Below are positions 5,462 to 13,086 of a stretch of 13,210 nucleotides of DNA, in pieces; the first letter of the stretch is position 1; each line of letters begins with the position of its first letter. The translations under genes and the position numbers were made by a program. The notes below the pieces were generated by a model. The model ran no database searches and was not told where the DNA came from. It saw only the letters and a list, made by a program, of their open reading frames with translations. This DNA comes from Bog-756 sp036553725 (GTDB lineage: Bacteria; Actinomycetota; Acidimicrobiia; Acidimicrobiales; RAAP-2), in NCBI GenBank assembly GCA_036553725.1, contig DATBOO010000167.1, positions 1-13,210 of the forward strand, read 5' to 3'.

Positions 5462-6304
5462 TCAGTCAGCGGTCGCCATGCACAGGCCGATGGTGCCGGG
5501 GCCGGCATGGGTGCCGACCACGGGGCCGAGGTCGACGACGACCGGCGGATGCTCGGACCGGACGCCATCGATCATCCCGAGGAACGAGTCGATGTCGGTG
5601 GCCGCGCCGTTGCACACGGCCAGGCGGCTGAGCGGGGCGGAGTCGCGGGCCTTGTCGGCCAGGTAGCGCAGCGAGCGCGCCCGGGTCCGCTGCTTCGACT
5701 CCTCCGCCACCACGCCGTCGACCAGGGTGACCACCGGCTTGATCGACAGCAGCGAGCCGAGCAGGGCCCGGGCCCCGCCGATCCGTCCACCCTTCTCGAG
5801 GTGCTCGAGGGTGTCCACCACGCCGAAGACCGAGGTGCGGGGAATGAGCTGAACGGCCCGGGCGGCCAGTTCGTCGAGGGAGGCCCCGAGCCCGGCCAGG
5901 TCGGCGACGTCCAGGGCGATCAGGCCCTGGCCCATGGTCAGCAGCCGCGAGTCGACGGTGCGGACCGGGATGCGGTCGGCCACCGCGTCGGCCGCGGCCG
6001 CCGCGGCCTGGTAGGTGGCGGAGACCCCGGACGACAGGCTGATGCTGAGCACCCCGTCGTACCCGTCGTCGGCCGCGGCCAGGAATGCCTCTTGGAAGGC
6101 ACCGGCCGACGGTGCCGACGTCTCGGGGAGCACCGGACTGGCCGCGCACCGGGCCCAGAACTCGTCGGTGGAGAGGGTGGTCCCGTCGACGAACTCCTCG
6201 GTGCCGAACCGGATCGAGAGGGGGACGATGGTCACGCCGCGCTCGGCCGCCAGTTCGGCCGACAGATCGCAGGCGCTGTCAGTCACCACCCGTATGCGGG
6301 CCAT
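5462..6304 (-). CDS. DegV family fatty-acid-binding protein
   Basis: 280 residues, full length for the family. DegV/FakB-type proteins bind a fatty acid so that it can be handed to a FakA-type kinase; the physiological role in actinobacteria is less clear. Visible motifs: VTDSACDL (7-14), TSAPS (62-66; usual TSQPS), SISLSSGVSATYQ (87-99), VDSRLLTMGQG (117-127), LEHLEKGGRIG (167-177), LSIKPV (186-191) and the C-terminal GTHAGPGTIGL (264-274). The ATG is preceded by a GGAGGAGGAGG-like site with 6-nt spacing. Its first 26 nt overlap the end of murJ, so the two are coupled. In mycobacteria sigM and its anti-sigma factor gene lie at this place. No FakA partner is in the window. Confidence 0.93.
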   Translation of the reverse strand: MARIRVVTDSACDLSAELAAERGVTIVPLSIRFGTEEFVDGTTLSTDEFWARCAASPVLPETSAPSAGAFQEAFLAAADDGYDGVLSISLSSGVSATYQAAAAAADAVADRIPVRTVDSRLLTMGQGLIALDVADLAGLGASLDELAARAVQLIPRTSVFGVVDTLEHLEKGGRIGGARALLGSLLSIKPVVTLVDGVVAEESKQRTRARSLRYLADKARDSAPLSRLAVCNGAATDIDSFLGMIDGVRSEHPPVVVDLGPVVGTHAGPGTIGLCMATAD

Positions 6305-8141
6305 CGGTTTCCTCCTCCTCTTGCCCCGGCCGGCTCTCGTCCCCCGGTCCCGGCCGATCCCCCGGCCCGGCGCTCACCGGTCGGAGGTGCCGGTACGGCG
6401 GGCTGACCGGGTGATCGTCGAGTCTCTCATGGAACGGCTCGGGGGAGGGGCGGTCGTCACCGGTGGGAAGACCCGGTCGGCCCGGCACGGCGGCGTTGGC
6501 GCGGGCCCTGGCCCGCTGGTCCCGGACGGCGATGGTCCGGCGGGCCTCGCGGGCCCCGAGGATGCCGGCCGTGGCCACGTAGGCCAAGGCGCCGACCACG
6601 ATGGCCAGCACCACCCGGGCGAGCAGCCCGAACCCGGACGGGGCGGCGGAGATGTTGACGGTGAGGACGGTGGCCACTCCCATCACGGCCGAGGCGCCGA
6701 CCACCCGCTTGACCGGCGTGGTCAGTTCATCGCCCCCGAGGCCGCCCACCCGACGCCGCACCACCGACAGGGCCAACAGCGCGGCGACCGAATAGGCGAT
6801 CGACAACGACAGGGCCAGGCCCCGCACCCCGAGGGGCCCGACCAGGAGGACGGCCAGAGCGACGTTGAGACCGTTCTCCACCAGGTAGAGACGGAAGGCA
6901 CTGCGGGTGTCCTGCATGGCCTGGAAGACCCGCACCATGTACAGGAAGGTGCAGAAGCCGGGCAGGCCCAACGAGAACATGGCCAGGGCGGCCCCGGTGG
7001 ACTCGGCGTCGGCCGTGGTGGCGGCCCCGTGCGCCAACACCAGGTCGATGAGCGGGTGGGCCAGGATCAACATGCCCACGGCCGACGGGATGATGATGGC
7101 CAGCATGCCCCGCAGGCCGAAGGCCATCCGGTGGCGGAAGGCCACGATGTCCCGTTGGGCCCAGCGGGCGGCCAGGGACGGGGTGACCGCGCTCATCACC
7201 GATACGGCCACGATGCCGAAGGGAAGCTGGAAGAAGGTGTAGGCGTAGGTGTAGGCGGTCACCGCCCCCGGGACCCGGGCCCCGTCGGCGAGGGCCAGGA
7301 TGATCACCAGCGCCACTTGGTTGGCCAGGACCCAGCCGAAGGTCCAGCCGGCCAGCCGGGTGATGGTGCGCATGGCCTGGTGGGCGGGATTCCACAGGAA
7401 CCGGACGTGCAGGTCGGCGCGAAGCAGGGAGGGGATCAGCAGGGCGGCCTGGACGGCGACGCCGAGGGTGGTGCCGATGCCCAGCAGCACCAGGCCCCGG
7501 TGGTTGGCGTCGATGGAGGCCAGGGTCGGATGGGGGACCAGGGCGTGGAACCAGACCAGAACGGCGATGACCACCAGGTTGTTGGCGATGGGGACGAACA
7601 TGGGCGCCGCGAACTTGTTCCGGGCGTTGAGCAACGCGGTGAACAGGGCGATGAGCCCGTAGAAGGCGAGCTGGGGGACGAACCAGCGCAGGAGGAAGAC
7701 GGCCACCTGCTGTTGCTGGTGCACGTCGGCCCGGTGGTTGGTGACCGTGTAGAGGTCGATGATGTTGGGCACCAGGATGAAGAAGGCCACCGAGCTGACG
7801 ACCAGGATGGTGACGGTCACCGTGACCACCGCCGAGATGGCCTCCCAGGCCTCCTTGCCCCGCCGGGTGGTGAGGTGGTCGACGAACACCGGCACGAAGG
7901 TGGCCGACAGGACGCCGCCGATGACGATGTCGGTGACGATGTTGGGGGTGGTGTTGGCCAGGTTGTAGGAGTCGGCGAACCCGCTCGTTCCCAACGCCGC
8001 GGCCATGGCCACGATCCGGCCCACCCCGGTGATCCTCGACAGGGTGGTGCCGACCGCCATGCCCGCGGTGGCGCCGAGCAGCCGCCGGCCGCCTCCGGCG
8101 GCCCCCGGGTCCCGGGCCCGGTCGACGTCCACGTCGGTCAC
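6279..8141 (-). CDS. murJ: Lipid II flippase MurJ (MviN)
   Basis: Polytopic MOP-superfamily transporter that flips lipid II across the membrane for peptidoglycan synthesis. 620 residues from GTG 8141, which overlaps the DUF6049 stop as GTGA and has GGAGG 4 nt upstream; the frame is open to 8447 but that part runs inside the upstream gene. The first helix carries SRITGVGR (35-42), matching the family's S-R-x-x-G-x-x-R, followed by PNIVTDIVIGGVLSATFVPVF (66-86) as in actinobacterial MviN. About 14 hydrophobic helices are visible to ~residue 530. The last ~88 residues are Pro/Arg/Asp-rich and disordered. The pseudokinase and ectodomain that follow the membrane part in M. tuberculosis MviN are absent. 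Neighbours cwlM-like and DUF6049 fit a cell-envelope role. Confidence 0.95.
   Translation of the reverse strand: MTDVDVDRARDPGAAGGGRRLLGATAGMAVGTTLSRITGVGRIVAMAAALGTSGFADSYNLANTTPNIVTDIVIGGVLSATFVPVFVDHLTTRRGKEAWEAISAVVTVTVTILVVSSVAFFILVPNIIDLYTVTNHRADVHQQQQVAVFLLRWFVPQLAFYGLIALFTALLNARNKFAAPMFVPIANNLVVIAVLVWFHALVPHPTLASIDANHRGLVLLGIGTTLGVAVQAALLIPSLLRADLHVRFLWNPAHQAMRTITRLAGWTFGWVLANQVALVIILALADGARVPGAVTAYTYAYTFFQLPFGIVAVSVMSAVTPSLAARWAQRDIVAFRHRMAFGLRGMLAIIIPSAVGMLILAHPLIDLVLAHGAATTADAESTGAALAMFSLGLPGFCTFLYMVRVFQAMQDTRSAFRLYLVENGLNVALAVLLVGPLGVRGLALSLSIAYSVAALLALSVVRRRVGGLGGDELTTPVKRVVGASAVMGVATVLTVNISAAPSGFGLLARVVLAIVVGALAYVATAGILGAREARRTIAVRDQRARARANAAVPGRPGLPTGDDRPSPEPFHERLDDHPVSPPYRHLRPVSAGPGDRPGPGDESRPGQEEEETDGPHTGGD
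6311..6320 (-). promoter_or_regulatory. Ribosome binding site of degV inside murJ
   Basis: The minus strand reads GAGGAGGAGG, ending 6 nt before ATG 6304, within the final codons of murJ. It supports the 26-nt overlap and efficient reinitiation on degV. Confidence 0.8.
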
Positions 8142-10384
8142 CGGGCCTCCACCGGGTCGCGGGCCGGTTCCGGCTCGGCCGTCCCCCCGGCCCGTCCGGA
8201 CCGGCGCTTCCTCGAGGTCCGGATCCACCAGGCCACCAGCACGGCCACCGCACCCAGCGATAGCAGGATGCCCACCAGGGAGGTGGCGGTGGACCGGACG
8301 TTGACCTGGCCGCTCGACAGGGTCAGGCCGCCGGTGGGGGAGCGGAGGACGATGGTGACCTTGGAGGTGCCCGAGGCCCGGGCCCGGACGGTGACCGGCA
8401 CGATGTTGGTGTGACCGGACCCGATCAGCGTCGTGGTGTGGGTCCACTGGGTGGTCCCCCCGGGGAACAGCAGCTTGTCACTGGTCAGGGTCATGGCGGT
8501 GGTCACCGGGTAGTGGGCGTAGGAGATCACGGTGACCTGGATGGTGCCCTGTGCCGAGGTGAGGGTGACGGGGTCGCCGGCCACCACCAGCTGGGCCAGC
8601 TGGGCGTCCATGGCCGCGCCCGCGTTCTCGAGCACCTCTGCCTGCTGGCCGGGTCGGAGGGTCTCCGACTCGCCCCCCAAGACCACGTCGCCGAGCCCGG
8701 TCGACACGGTGCGGGCGCTGCGGGCGGCCGCGTCGAAGCCGTCGAGCCGCAGCCGCTGGGCGCGGATGGCCGCCACCGGCAGGCCGCCCGGGCCGCCGGC
8801 CGGGGCCAGACGGCAACCGTTGCGGCAGCTGGCGGTGGGCAGCTTGTCGAAGAGGGCGGCGGTGGTGACCGCTTCGACGATCGGGCTGTCGGCCAGGGAC
8901 CCGAGCAGGGCGTCGACGAAGGCCGGGTCGTCGGTCCAGCCGGTCGGGGCCAGGGCGACCAGGGCCCGCGGCGAGCGGTCGTTGGGCCGCTCGTAGTACA
9001 TCTGGGCCACCTCGGCCACCAGCTGGTGGGCGGCCACCACCGGGTTCGCCGGGGCCCCGGTGAAGCGTGAGGTCAGATCGGCGTTGGCGGCCAGCACGGT
9101 CATCGACGTGCCCCGGTTGGTGGTGGCGACGAAGGGCTCGGCCGTCGATCCGTTGGTGGGCGACGAGGACACGCTGCCGGAGGGGAGGACCACCTGGCTG
9201 TAGCCGGCCGACTGCAACTGGGTGAGCGTGGCCGCGTCCATCCCGTCGTTGGCGAACCAGGTGCCGAGCCGTCCGGCCGTGGTCGGACCGGGGGTGGTGG
9301 CGTGGACGATCCCACCGGCCAGGACCTGGGACCCCCGGGCCACTTGCAGGGCGAGCTCGCTCCCGAGCCCGCTCGCCACCAGGCTCGAGGCGTTGACGGG
9401 GGTGAACGGTGCCGACGCGAACTGATGGACGGTCGGGGTGGCCGCCAGGGTCTCCAGCTGGTCCACGGCAGTGTGGGTCGGGCCGGTCAACGACAGGATG
9501 GTCTGGGGGCTCGCCTGCAGGGTCACCGGCACGCCCGGGTGGGACCGGGCGATGGTGGAGACGGTGCCGGTGACCGCCGCGCTCACCGCGGCCGACGGTG
9601 GCTGGAGGGCCGCCGCCGGATCGTCTCGCAGGGTCGACGGGGACGGTGACCTGGCCGGCGCCAGGTTGGCGTGCACCGGCAGGACCACCGCCAGCCGGAG
9701 CTTCTGGGTGCCGGCCGGGGCGTCGGAGTAGACGAGGTGGGTGGTGAACCCGCCGATCGCCTGCCCACTGGCCATGCTCACCAGCTGGACCTTGACCGGA
9801 TAGACGCCCAGGGGGAACAGCTGGCACTGCCCGCCGGTGGACGTCAGATCGATGCCGAAGCCCCCGGCCGGAGGGGTGGACGGCCGGTCCACGGCCACCG
9901 GCATGGACAGGTCGAACCCGCCGTTGACCGGCGGCAGCCCGGACAGCGCCAGCGGCGAACGGGTCGAGGAGATCGGGGGGCCCGAGGCGCCGGGCGAGGA
10001 GATCGACTGGTCGAACCCCGAGACGCTGGACAGGCAGCCGTAGACGGACACCGACACGCCGAGTTGGCTGACCGGTGGTGAGCCGGGGCCGGGCTTGAGC
10101 TGGAGGTCGAAGGAGGGCTGGCCGGGCGTGACCCAGGCCGTCTGGGAGAGCAGGGTCAGGGGGACCGGGCCACCGGAGCCCGACGAGGCCGCCGCTTGTG
10201 GGGGCGGGATCGTGGCGGTCGTCGCCGCGCCGGCCGGGCCCGAGGTGAGGACGAGTCCGACCAGCACCGCCAGCCACACGATGGCCCCCGGTCCGGCCGA
10301 GGGCGCCGATCTCCATGGCCGGAGCCATGCCGGGAGCCGGGTGGGGCGACGAGGCGCTGTGGTGGACGCCACGAGCGCGGCCAT
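8138..10384 (-). CDS. DUF6049 family exported, membrane-anchored protein
   Basis: 748 residues from ATG 10384. A GTG at 10477 would add 31 residues; I prefer the ATG because it gives a less extreme N-terminus ahead of the signal peptide, but neither has a clear ribosome site. The signal peptide has an Arg-rich n-region, a hydrophobic stretch (GAIVWLAVLVGLVLTSG) and a likely cleavage after PAGA. A large extracellular region follows, with an Ig-like beta-rich part near the end, one transmembrane helix (LVGILLSLGAVAVLVAWW) and a basic cytoplasmic tail (RTSRKRRSGR). A CRNGC pair (Cys codons 8825-8827 and 8813-8815) may form an external disulfide. Homologues such as M. tuberculosis Rv3909 sit just upstream of murJ, as here; function is unknown. 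The stop overlaps the murJ start by 4 nt, suggesting joint expression and a cell-envelope role. Confidence 0.85.
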   Translation of the reverse strand: MAALVASTTAPRRPTRLPAWLRPWRSAPSAGPGAIVWLAVLVGLVLTSGPAGAATTATIPPPQAAASSGSGGPVPLTLLSQTAWVTPGQPSFDLQLKPGPGSPPVSQLGVSVSVYGCLSSVSGFDQSISSPGASGPPISSTRSPLALSGLPPVNGGFDLSMPVAVDRPSTPPAGGFGIDLTSTGGQCQLFPLGVYPVKVQLVSMASGQAIGGFTTHLVYSDAPAGTQKLRLAVVLPVHANLAPARSPSPSTLRDDPAAALQPPSAAVSAAVTGTVSTIARSHPGVPVTLQASPQTILSLTGPTHTAVDQLETLAATPTVHQFASAPFTPVNASSLVASGLGSELALQVARGSQVLAGGIVHATTPGPTTAGRLGTWFANDGMDAATLTQLQSAGYSQVVLPSGSVSSSPTNGSTAEPFVATTNRGTSMTVLAANADLTSRFTGAPANPVVAAHQLVAEVAQMYYERPNDRSPRALVALAPTGWTDDPAFVDALLGSLADSPIVEAVTTAALFDKLPTASCRNGCRLAPAGGPGGLPVAAIRAQRLRLDGFDAAARSARTVSTGLGDVVLGGESETLRPGQQAEVLENAGAAMDAQLAQLVVAGDPVTLTSAQGTIQVTVISYAHYPVTTAMTLTSDKLLFPGGTTQWTHTTTLIGSGHTNIVPVTVRARASGTSKVTIVLRSPTGGLTLSSGQVNVRSTATSLVGILLSLGAVAVLVAWWIRTSRKRRSGRAGGTAEPEPARDPVEAR

Positions 10385-10487
10385 CACTGCGGGGTTCGGG
10401 GTGGGACCGTTGACGTTCGGCCCGCCGGCCCGGGGGCGGATGCCGCTCCGGCACAGGCTGCCTGGTTCCCGATCCACTACGGACGGC

Positions 10488-10493
10488 AGCCTA
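10488..10493 (-). promoter_or_regulatory. Candidate -10 box of the DUF6049-murJ operon
   Basis: TAGGCT on the minus strand lies 10 nt before the upstream GTG 10477 and about 100 nt before ATG 10384. It overlaps the region where the divergent CCA gene promoter must lie. It fits only the loose TANNNT pattern and has no clear -35 partner. Confidence 0.25.
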
Positions 10494-10505
10494 CGCCAGT
10501 CGCAC

Positions 10506-10511
10506 TACCCT
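10506..10511 (+). promoter_or_regulatory. Candidate -10 box for leaderless CCA gene
   Basis: TACCCT ends 7 nt before the GTG start at 10519, the spacing expected if transcription starts at the start codon. No Shine-Dalgarno is present in the intervening CGGCGGC, supporting leaderless translation. Confidence 0.45.
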
Positions 10512-10518
10512 CGGCGGC

Positions 10519-11907
10519 GTGCTCCCTCAGCGACTGCAGCCCTTGGTGGAGACCACCGCCGACCTCGCCGAGCGGTTCCGGGTGGCGGGCCACACGCTGT
10601 TTCTGGTGGGGGGCTCGGTGCGTGACGCCATCGTGGCCGGTACCGGCGCCCCGGCGGCCGGCGAGGAGCGCGACCTCGACTTCACCACCGACGCCCGCCC
10701 CGACGCCATCGAGGCGGTGGTCGCCGGCTGGGCCGACGCGGTGTGGACCCAGGGGAAGCGGTTCGGCACCATCGGCTGTCGACGCGGCACCCAGAAGTAC
10801 GAGATCACCACCCACCGGGCCGAGGCCTACGCCCCGGACTCGCGCAAACCCGACGTCGCCTTCGGGGACCGGGTGGAGGACGACCTGGCCCGCCGGGACT
10901 TCACGGTGAACGCCATGGCCCTGCGCCTCCCCGAGCTCGAGCTGATCGACCCCTTCCACGGCCTGGAGGACCTGTCCGGCCACCGGTTGCGCACCCCGCT
11001 CGACCCCGAGGTGGCCTTCGCCGACGACCCGCTGCGGATGCTGCGGGCGGCCCGGTTCGCGGCCAAGCTCGATCTGGAGCCGGACCCCGCCCTGGTGGAG
11101 GCGGTGCGGACCGGGCACGACCGGCTGGCCATCGTCTCGGCCGAGCGGATCCGTGACGAACTGGACAAGATCGTCATGGTGCCGGTGCCGTCGGTGGCGC
11201 TGTGGTTCGTGGTGCGGACGGGCCTGGCCGAGGAGTTCCTCCCCGAGCTGCCGGGGCTCGCCCTCGAACAGGATCCGGTCCACCGGCACAAGGACGTGCT
11301 GGCCCACACCCTGGCGGTGGTGGACAAGACCGGTCCCGACCGCCTGCTCCGCCTGGCTGCGCTCTTCCACGACGTGGGTAAGCCCAAGACCCGGTCCTTC
11401 GTCGACGGGGGAGTCACCTTCCACCATCACGAGGTGGTGGGCGCCCGGATGACCCGGCAGCGGATGCAGGCCCTGCGGTATCCGAACGACGAGGTGGAGG
11501 TGGTCACCGAGCTGGTCAACCTCCATCTGCGCTTCCACACCTACCGGTTGGGGTGGACGGACCGGGCGGTGCGGCGGTACGTGCGTGACGCCGGCCCGCT
11601 CCTCGACCGCCTCAATGAGCTCACCCGATGCGACTGCACCACCCGCGACGCTAACAAGGCGAAGGCGCTGGGCCGGCGCATGGACGAGCTCGAGGCCCGC
11701 ATCGCCGACCTCCGCCAGAAGGAGGAGCTCGATGCCATCCGGCCCGAGCTCGACGGCACCCAGGTGATGGAGGAGCTCGGGCTGGGCCCCGGTCGCGACG
11801 TGGGCCGGGCCCTGGCCTTCCTGTTGGAGCTGCGCCTCGAGGAGGGGCCGCTCGGCGAGGAGGAGGCCCGCAAGCGCCTCATCGCCTGGTGGCGCGAACA
11901 GCCCTGA
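10519..11907 (+). CDS. cca: CCA tRNA nucleotidyltransferase (class II, with HD domain)
   Basis: Adds or repairs the 3'-terminal CCA of tRNAs in the cytoplasm. 462 residues. Nucleotidyltransferase head: LVGGSVRD (29-36), metal-binding ERDLDFTT with Asp52 and Asp54, RRDFTVNAMA (125-134), then the DDPLRMLRAARFAAKL segment (169-184). A C-terminal HD domain follows, with HKDVLAHT (257-264), LFHDVGKPKTR (282-292) and THHHE-like histidines at 301-305. The architecture matches actinobacterial CCA enzymes (PcnA/Rv3907c type). It may instead be annotated as a poly(A) polymerase, which shares this fold, but the HD fusion and the genomic position favour the CCA enzyme. GTG start, no ribosome site, TACCCT box 7 nt upstream. 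Divergent from DUF6049 with overlapping promoter space, convergent with ino1. Confidence 0.94.
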   Translation: MLPQRLQPLVETTADLAERFRVAGHTLFLVGGSVRDAIVAGTGAPAAGEERDLDFTTDARPDAIEAVVAGWADAVWTQGKRFGTIGCRRGTQKYEITTHRAEAYAPDSRKPDVAFGDRVEDDLARRDFTVNAMALRLPELELIDPFHGLEDLSGHRLRTPLDPEVAFADDPLRMLRAARFAAKLDLEPDPALVEAVRTGHDRLAIVSAERIRDELDKIVMVPVPSVALWFVVRTGLAEEFLPELPGLALEQDPVHRHKDVLAHTLAVVDKTGPDRLLRLAALFHDVGKPKTRSFVDGGVTFHHHEVVGARMTRQRMQALRYPNDEVEVVTELVNLHLRFHTYRLGWTDRAVRRYVRDAGPLLDRLNELTRCDCTTRDANKAKALGRRMDELEARIADLRQKEELDAIRPELDGTQVMEELGLGPGRDVGRALAFLLELRLEEGPLGEEEARKRLIAWWREQP

Positions 11908-11988
11908 CCCGGCCGGCTCTGACGGATGTCGTTCGGTCGGTGTCGACCCGCCGGGGCCGCTCATCGGCAGCCGGGCAGAGCGGGAGGC
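11908..11988. other. Short convergent intergenic region
   Basis: 81 nt between the ends of cca and ino1. A weak GCCG-ctcat-CGGC stem lies near 11958-11970, with no U-tract on either side. No other element is seen. Confidence 0.3.
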
Positions 11989-13086
11989 TCAGTCCGCGGG
12001 CCAGACCGGTCCGGCTTCGCCCGCCGCGAACGCCTCGACCATCTCGTGGCAGACGTCGTCGTGGTATTGCACCGGCGGCGACTTCATGAAGTAGGCCGAG
12101 GGCCCGAGCAGCGGCCCCCCGATGCCCCGGTCGAGGGCGAGCTTGGCGCACCGCACGGCATCGATGATCACCCCCGCGGAGTTGGGCGAGTCCCACACCT
12201 CGAGCTTGAGCTCCAGATTCAGTGGCACGTCGCCGAAGTTGCGCCCCTCCATCCGGATGTAGGCCCACTTCCGGTCGTGGAGCCAGGGAACGTGGTCCGA
12301 GGGCCCGATGTGGATATCGTCGGCCGGCAGGGCACCGTGCTCGATCTGACTGGTCACCGCCTGGGTCTTCGAGACCTTCTTCGACTCGAGGCGGTCCCGC
12401 TCGAGCATGTTCTTGAAGTCCATGTTGCCGCCCACGTTGAGCTGGTAGGTGTGGTCGAGGGCCAGTCCGCGGTCCTCGAACAGGCGGGTGAGGATCCGGT
12501 GGACGATGGTGGAGCCCACCTGGCTCTTGATGTCGTCTCCCACGATGGGCAGGCCGGCGTCCCGGAACCGGCGGGCCCAGTCGGGGTCCGAGGCGATGAA
12601 CACCGGGATGGCGTTGACGAACCCGACGCCCGCCTGCAGGCAGGCATCGGCGTAGAAGCGCTGCGCCTGCTCGGAGCCGACCGGCAGGTAGCTGACCAGG
12701 ACGTCAGCCTGCGAGTCCCGCAGGGCGGCCACCACGTCGATGGGCTCGGCCGGCGATTCCTCGACCGTCTCGCGGTAGTACTTGCCGAACCCGTCCAGGG
12801 TGGGGCCCCGCTGGACGGTGACGCCCAGCTCGCCCACCGTGGCGAAGCGGATGGTGTTGTTCTGGCCGGCGAAGATGGCCTTGCCCAGGTCGGTGCCGAC
12901 CTTGGCCGCGTCGGCATCGAAGGCGGCGACGAACTCGAGGTCCCGGACGTGGTAGCCGCCGAGGACCACGTGCATCAGGCCCGGGACCGTCTCGCTCGGG
13001 TCGGCGCCCTGGTAGTACTCGACTCCCTGGATGAGAGAGCTGGCGCAGTTGCCCACGCCGGCGATGGCCACTCGAATGGTGCTCAT
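11989..13086 (-). CDS. ino1: Inositol-3-phosphate synthase (myo-inositol-1-phosphate synthase)
   Basis: Converts glucose 6-phosphate to 1D-myo-inositol 3-phosphate using bound NAD. 365 residues, the length of the short actinobacterial/archaeal form. The NAD-binding Rossmann start is VAIAGVGNCASSLIQG (6-21). Further family signatures are SYLPVGSEQA (132-141), GDDIKSQVGSTIVHR (183-197), NVGGNMDFKNM (217-227) and KLEVWDSPNSAG (294-305). In actinobacteria the product feeds phosphatidylinositol and its mannosides, and mycothiol, which would link this gene functionally to the nearby thioredoxin system; that link is inference. ATG 13086 is preceded by GAAGGGA and overlaps the stop of the upstream gene as ATGA, so the two are translationally coupled. 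From memory, ino1 is also origin-proximal in M. tuberculosis (Rv0046c). Confidence 0.96.
   Translation of the reverse strand: MSTIRVAIAGVGNCASSLIQGVEYYQGADPSETVPGLMHVVLGGYHVRDLEFVAAFDADAAKVGTDLGKAIFAGQNNTIRFATVGELGVTVQRGPTLDGFGKYYRETVEESPAEPIDVVAALRDSQADVLVSYLPVGSEQAQRFYADACLQAGVGFVNAIPVFIASDPDWARRFRDAGLPIVGDDIKSQVGSTIVHRILTRLFEDRGLALDHTYQLNVGGNMDFKNMLERDRLESKKVSKTQAVTSQIEHGALPADDIHIGPSDHVPWLHDRKWAYIRMEGRNFGDVPLNLELKLEVWDSPNSAGVIIDAVRCAKLALDRGIGGPLLGPSAYFMKSPPVQYHDDVCHEMVEAFAAGEAGPVWPAD

Noticed and set aside
5035..5568. N-terminal extension of trxB
   Set aside because: The open frame upstream of 5034 runs over the small membrane-protein gene and gives Arg/Pro-rich nonsense; FAD-binding residues begin right after ATG 5034.
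6015..8414. 799-residue plus-strand open frame
   Set aside because: It is antisense to murJ and degV, with a Gly/Gln/Asp/His-rich low-complexity product typical of reverse-frame reading of high-GC genes; murJ has clear family motifs and helices.
8142..8447. N-terminal extension of murJ
   Set aside because: It lies within DUF6049 coding sequence; GTG 8141 has a ribosome site and a GTGA junction.
10477..11964. 495-residue minus-strand open frame
   Set aside because: Antisense to cca, which has complete catalytic motifs; the product is compositionally biased with no recognisable domain.
12967..12972. Second CACGTG as a possible parS
   Set aside because: The flanks lack the GTT and AAC arms, and it lies in conserved ino1 coding sequence.
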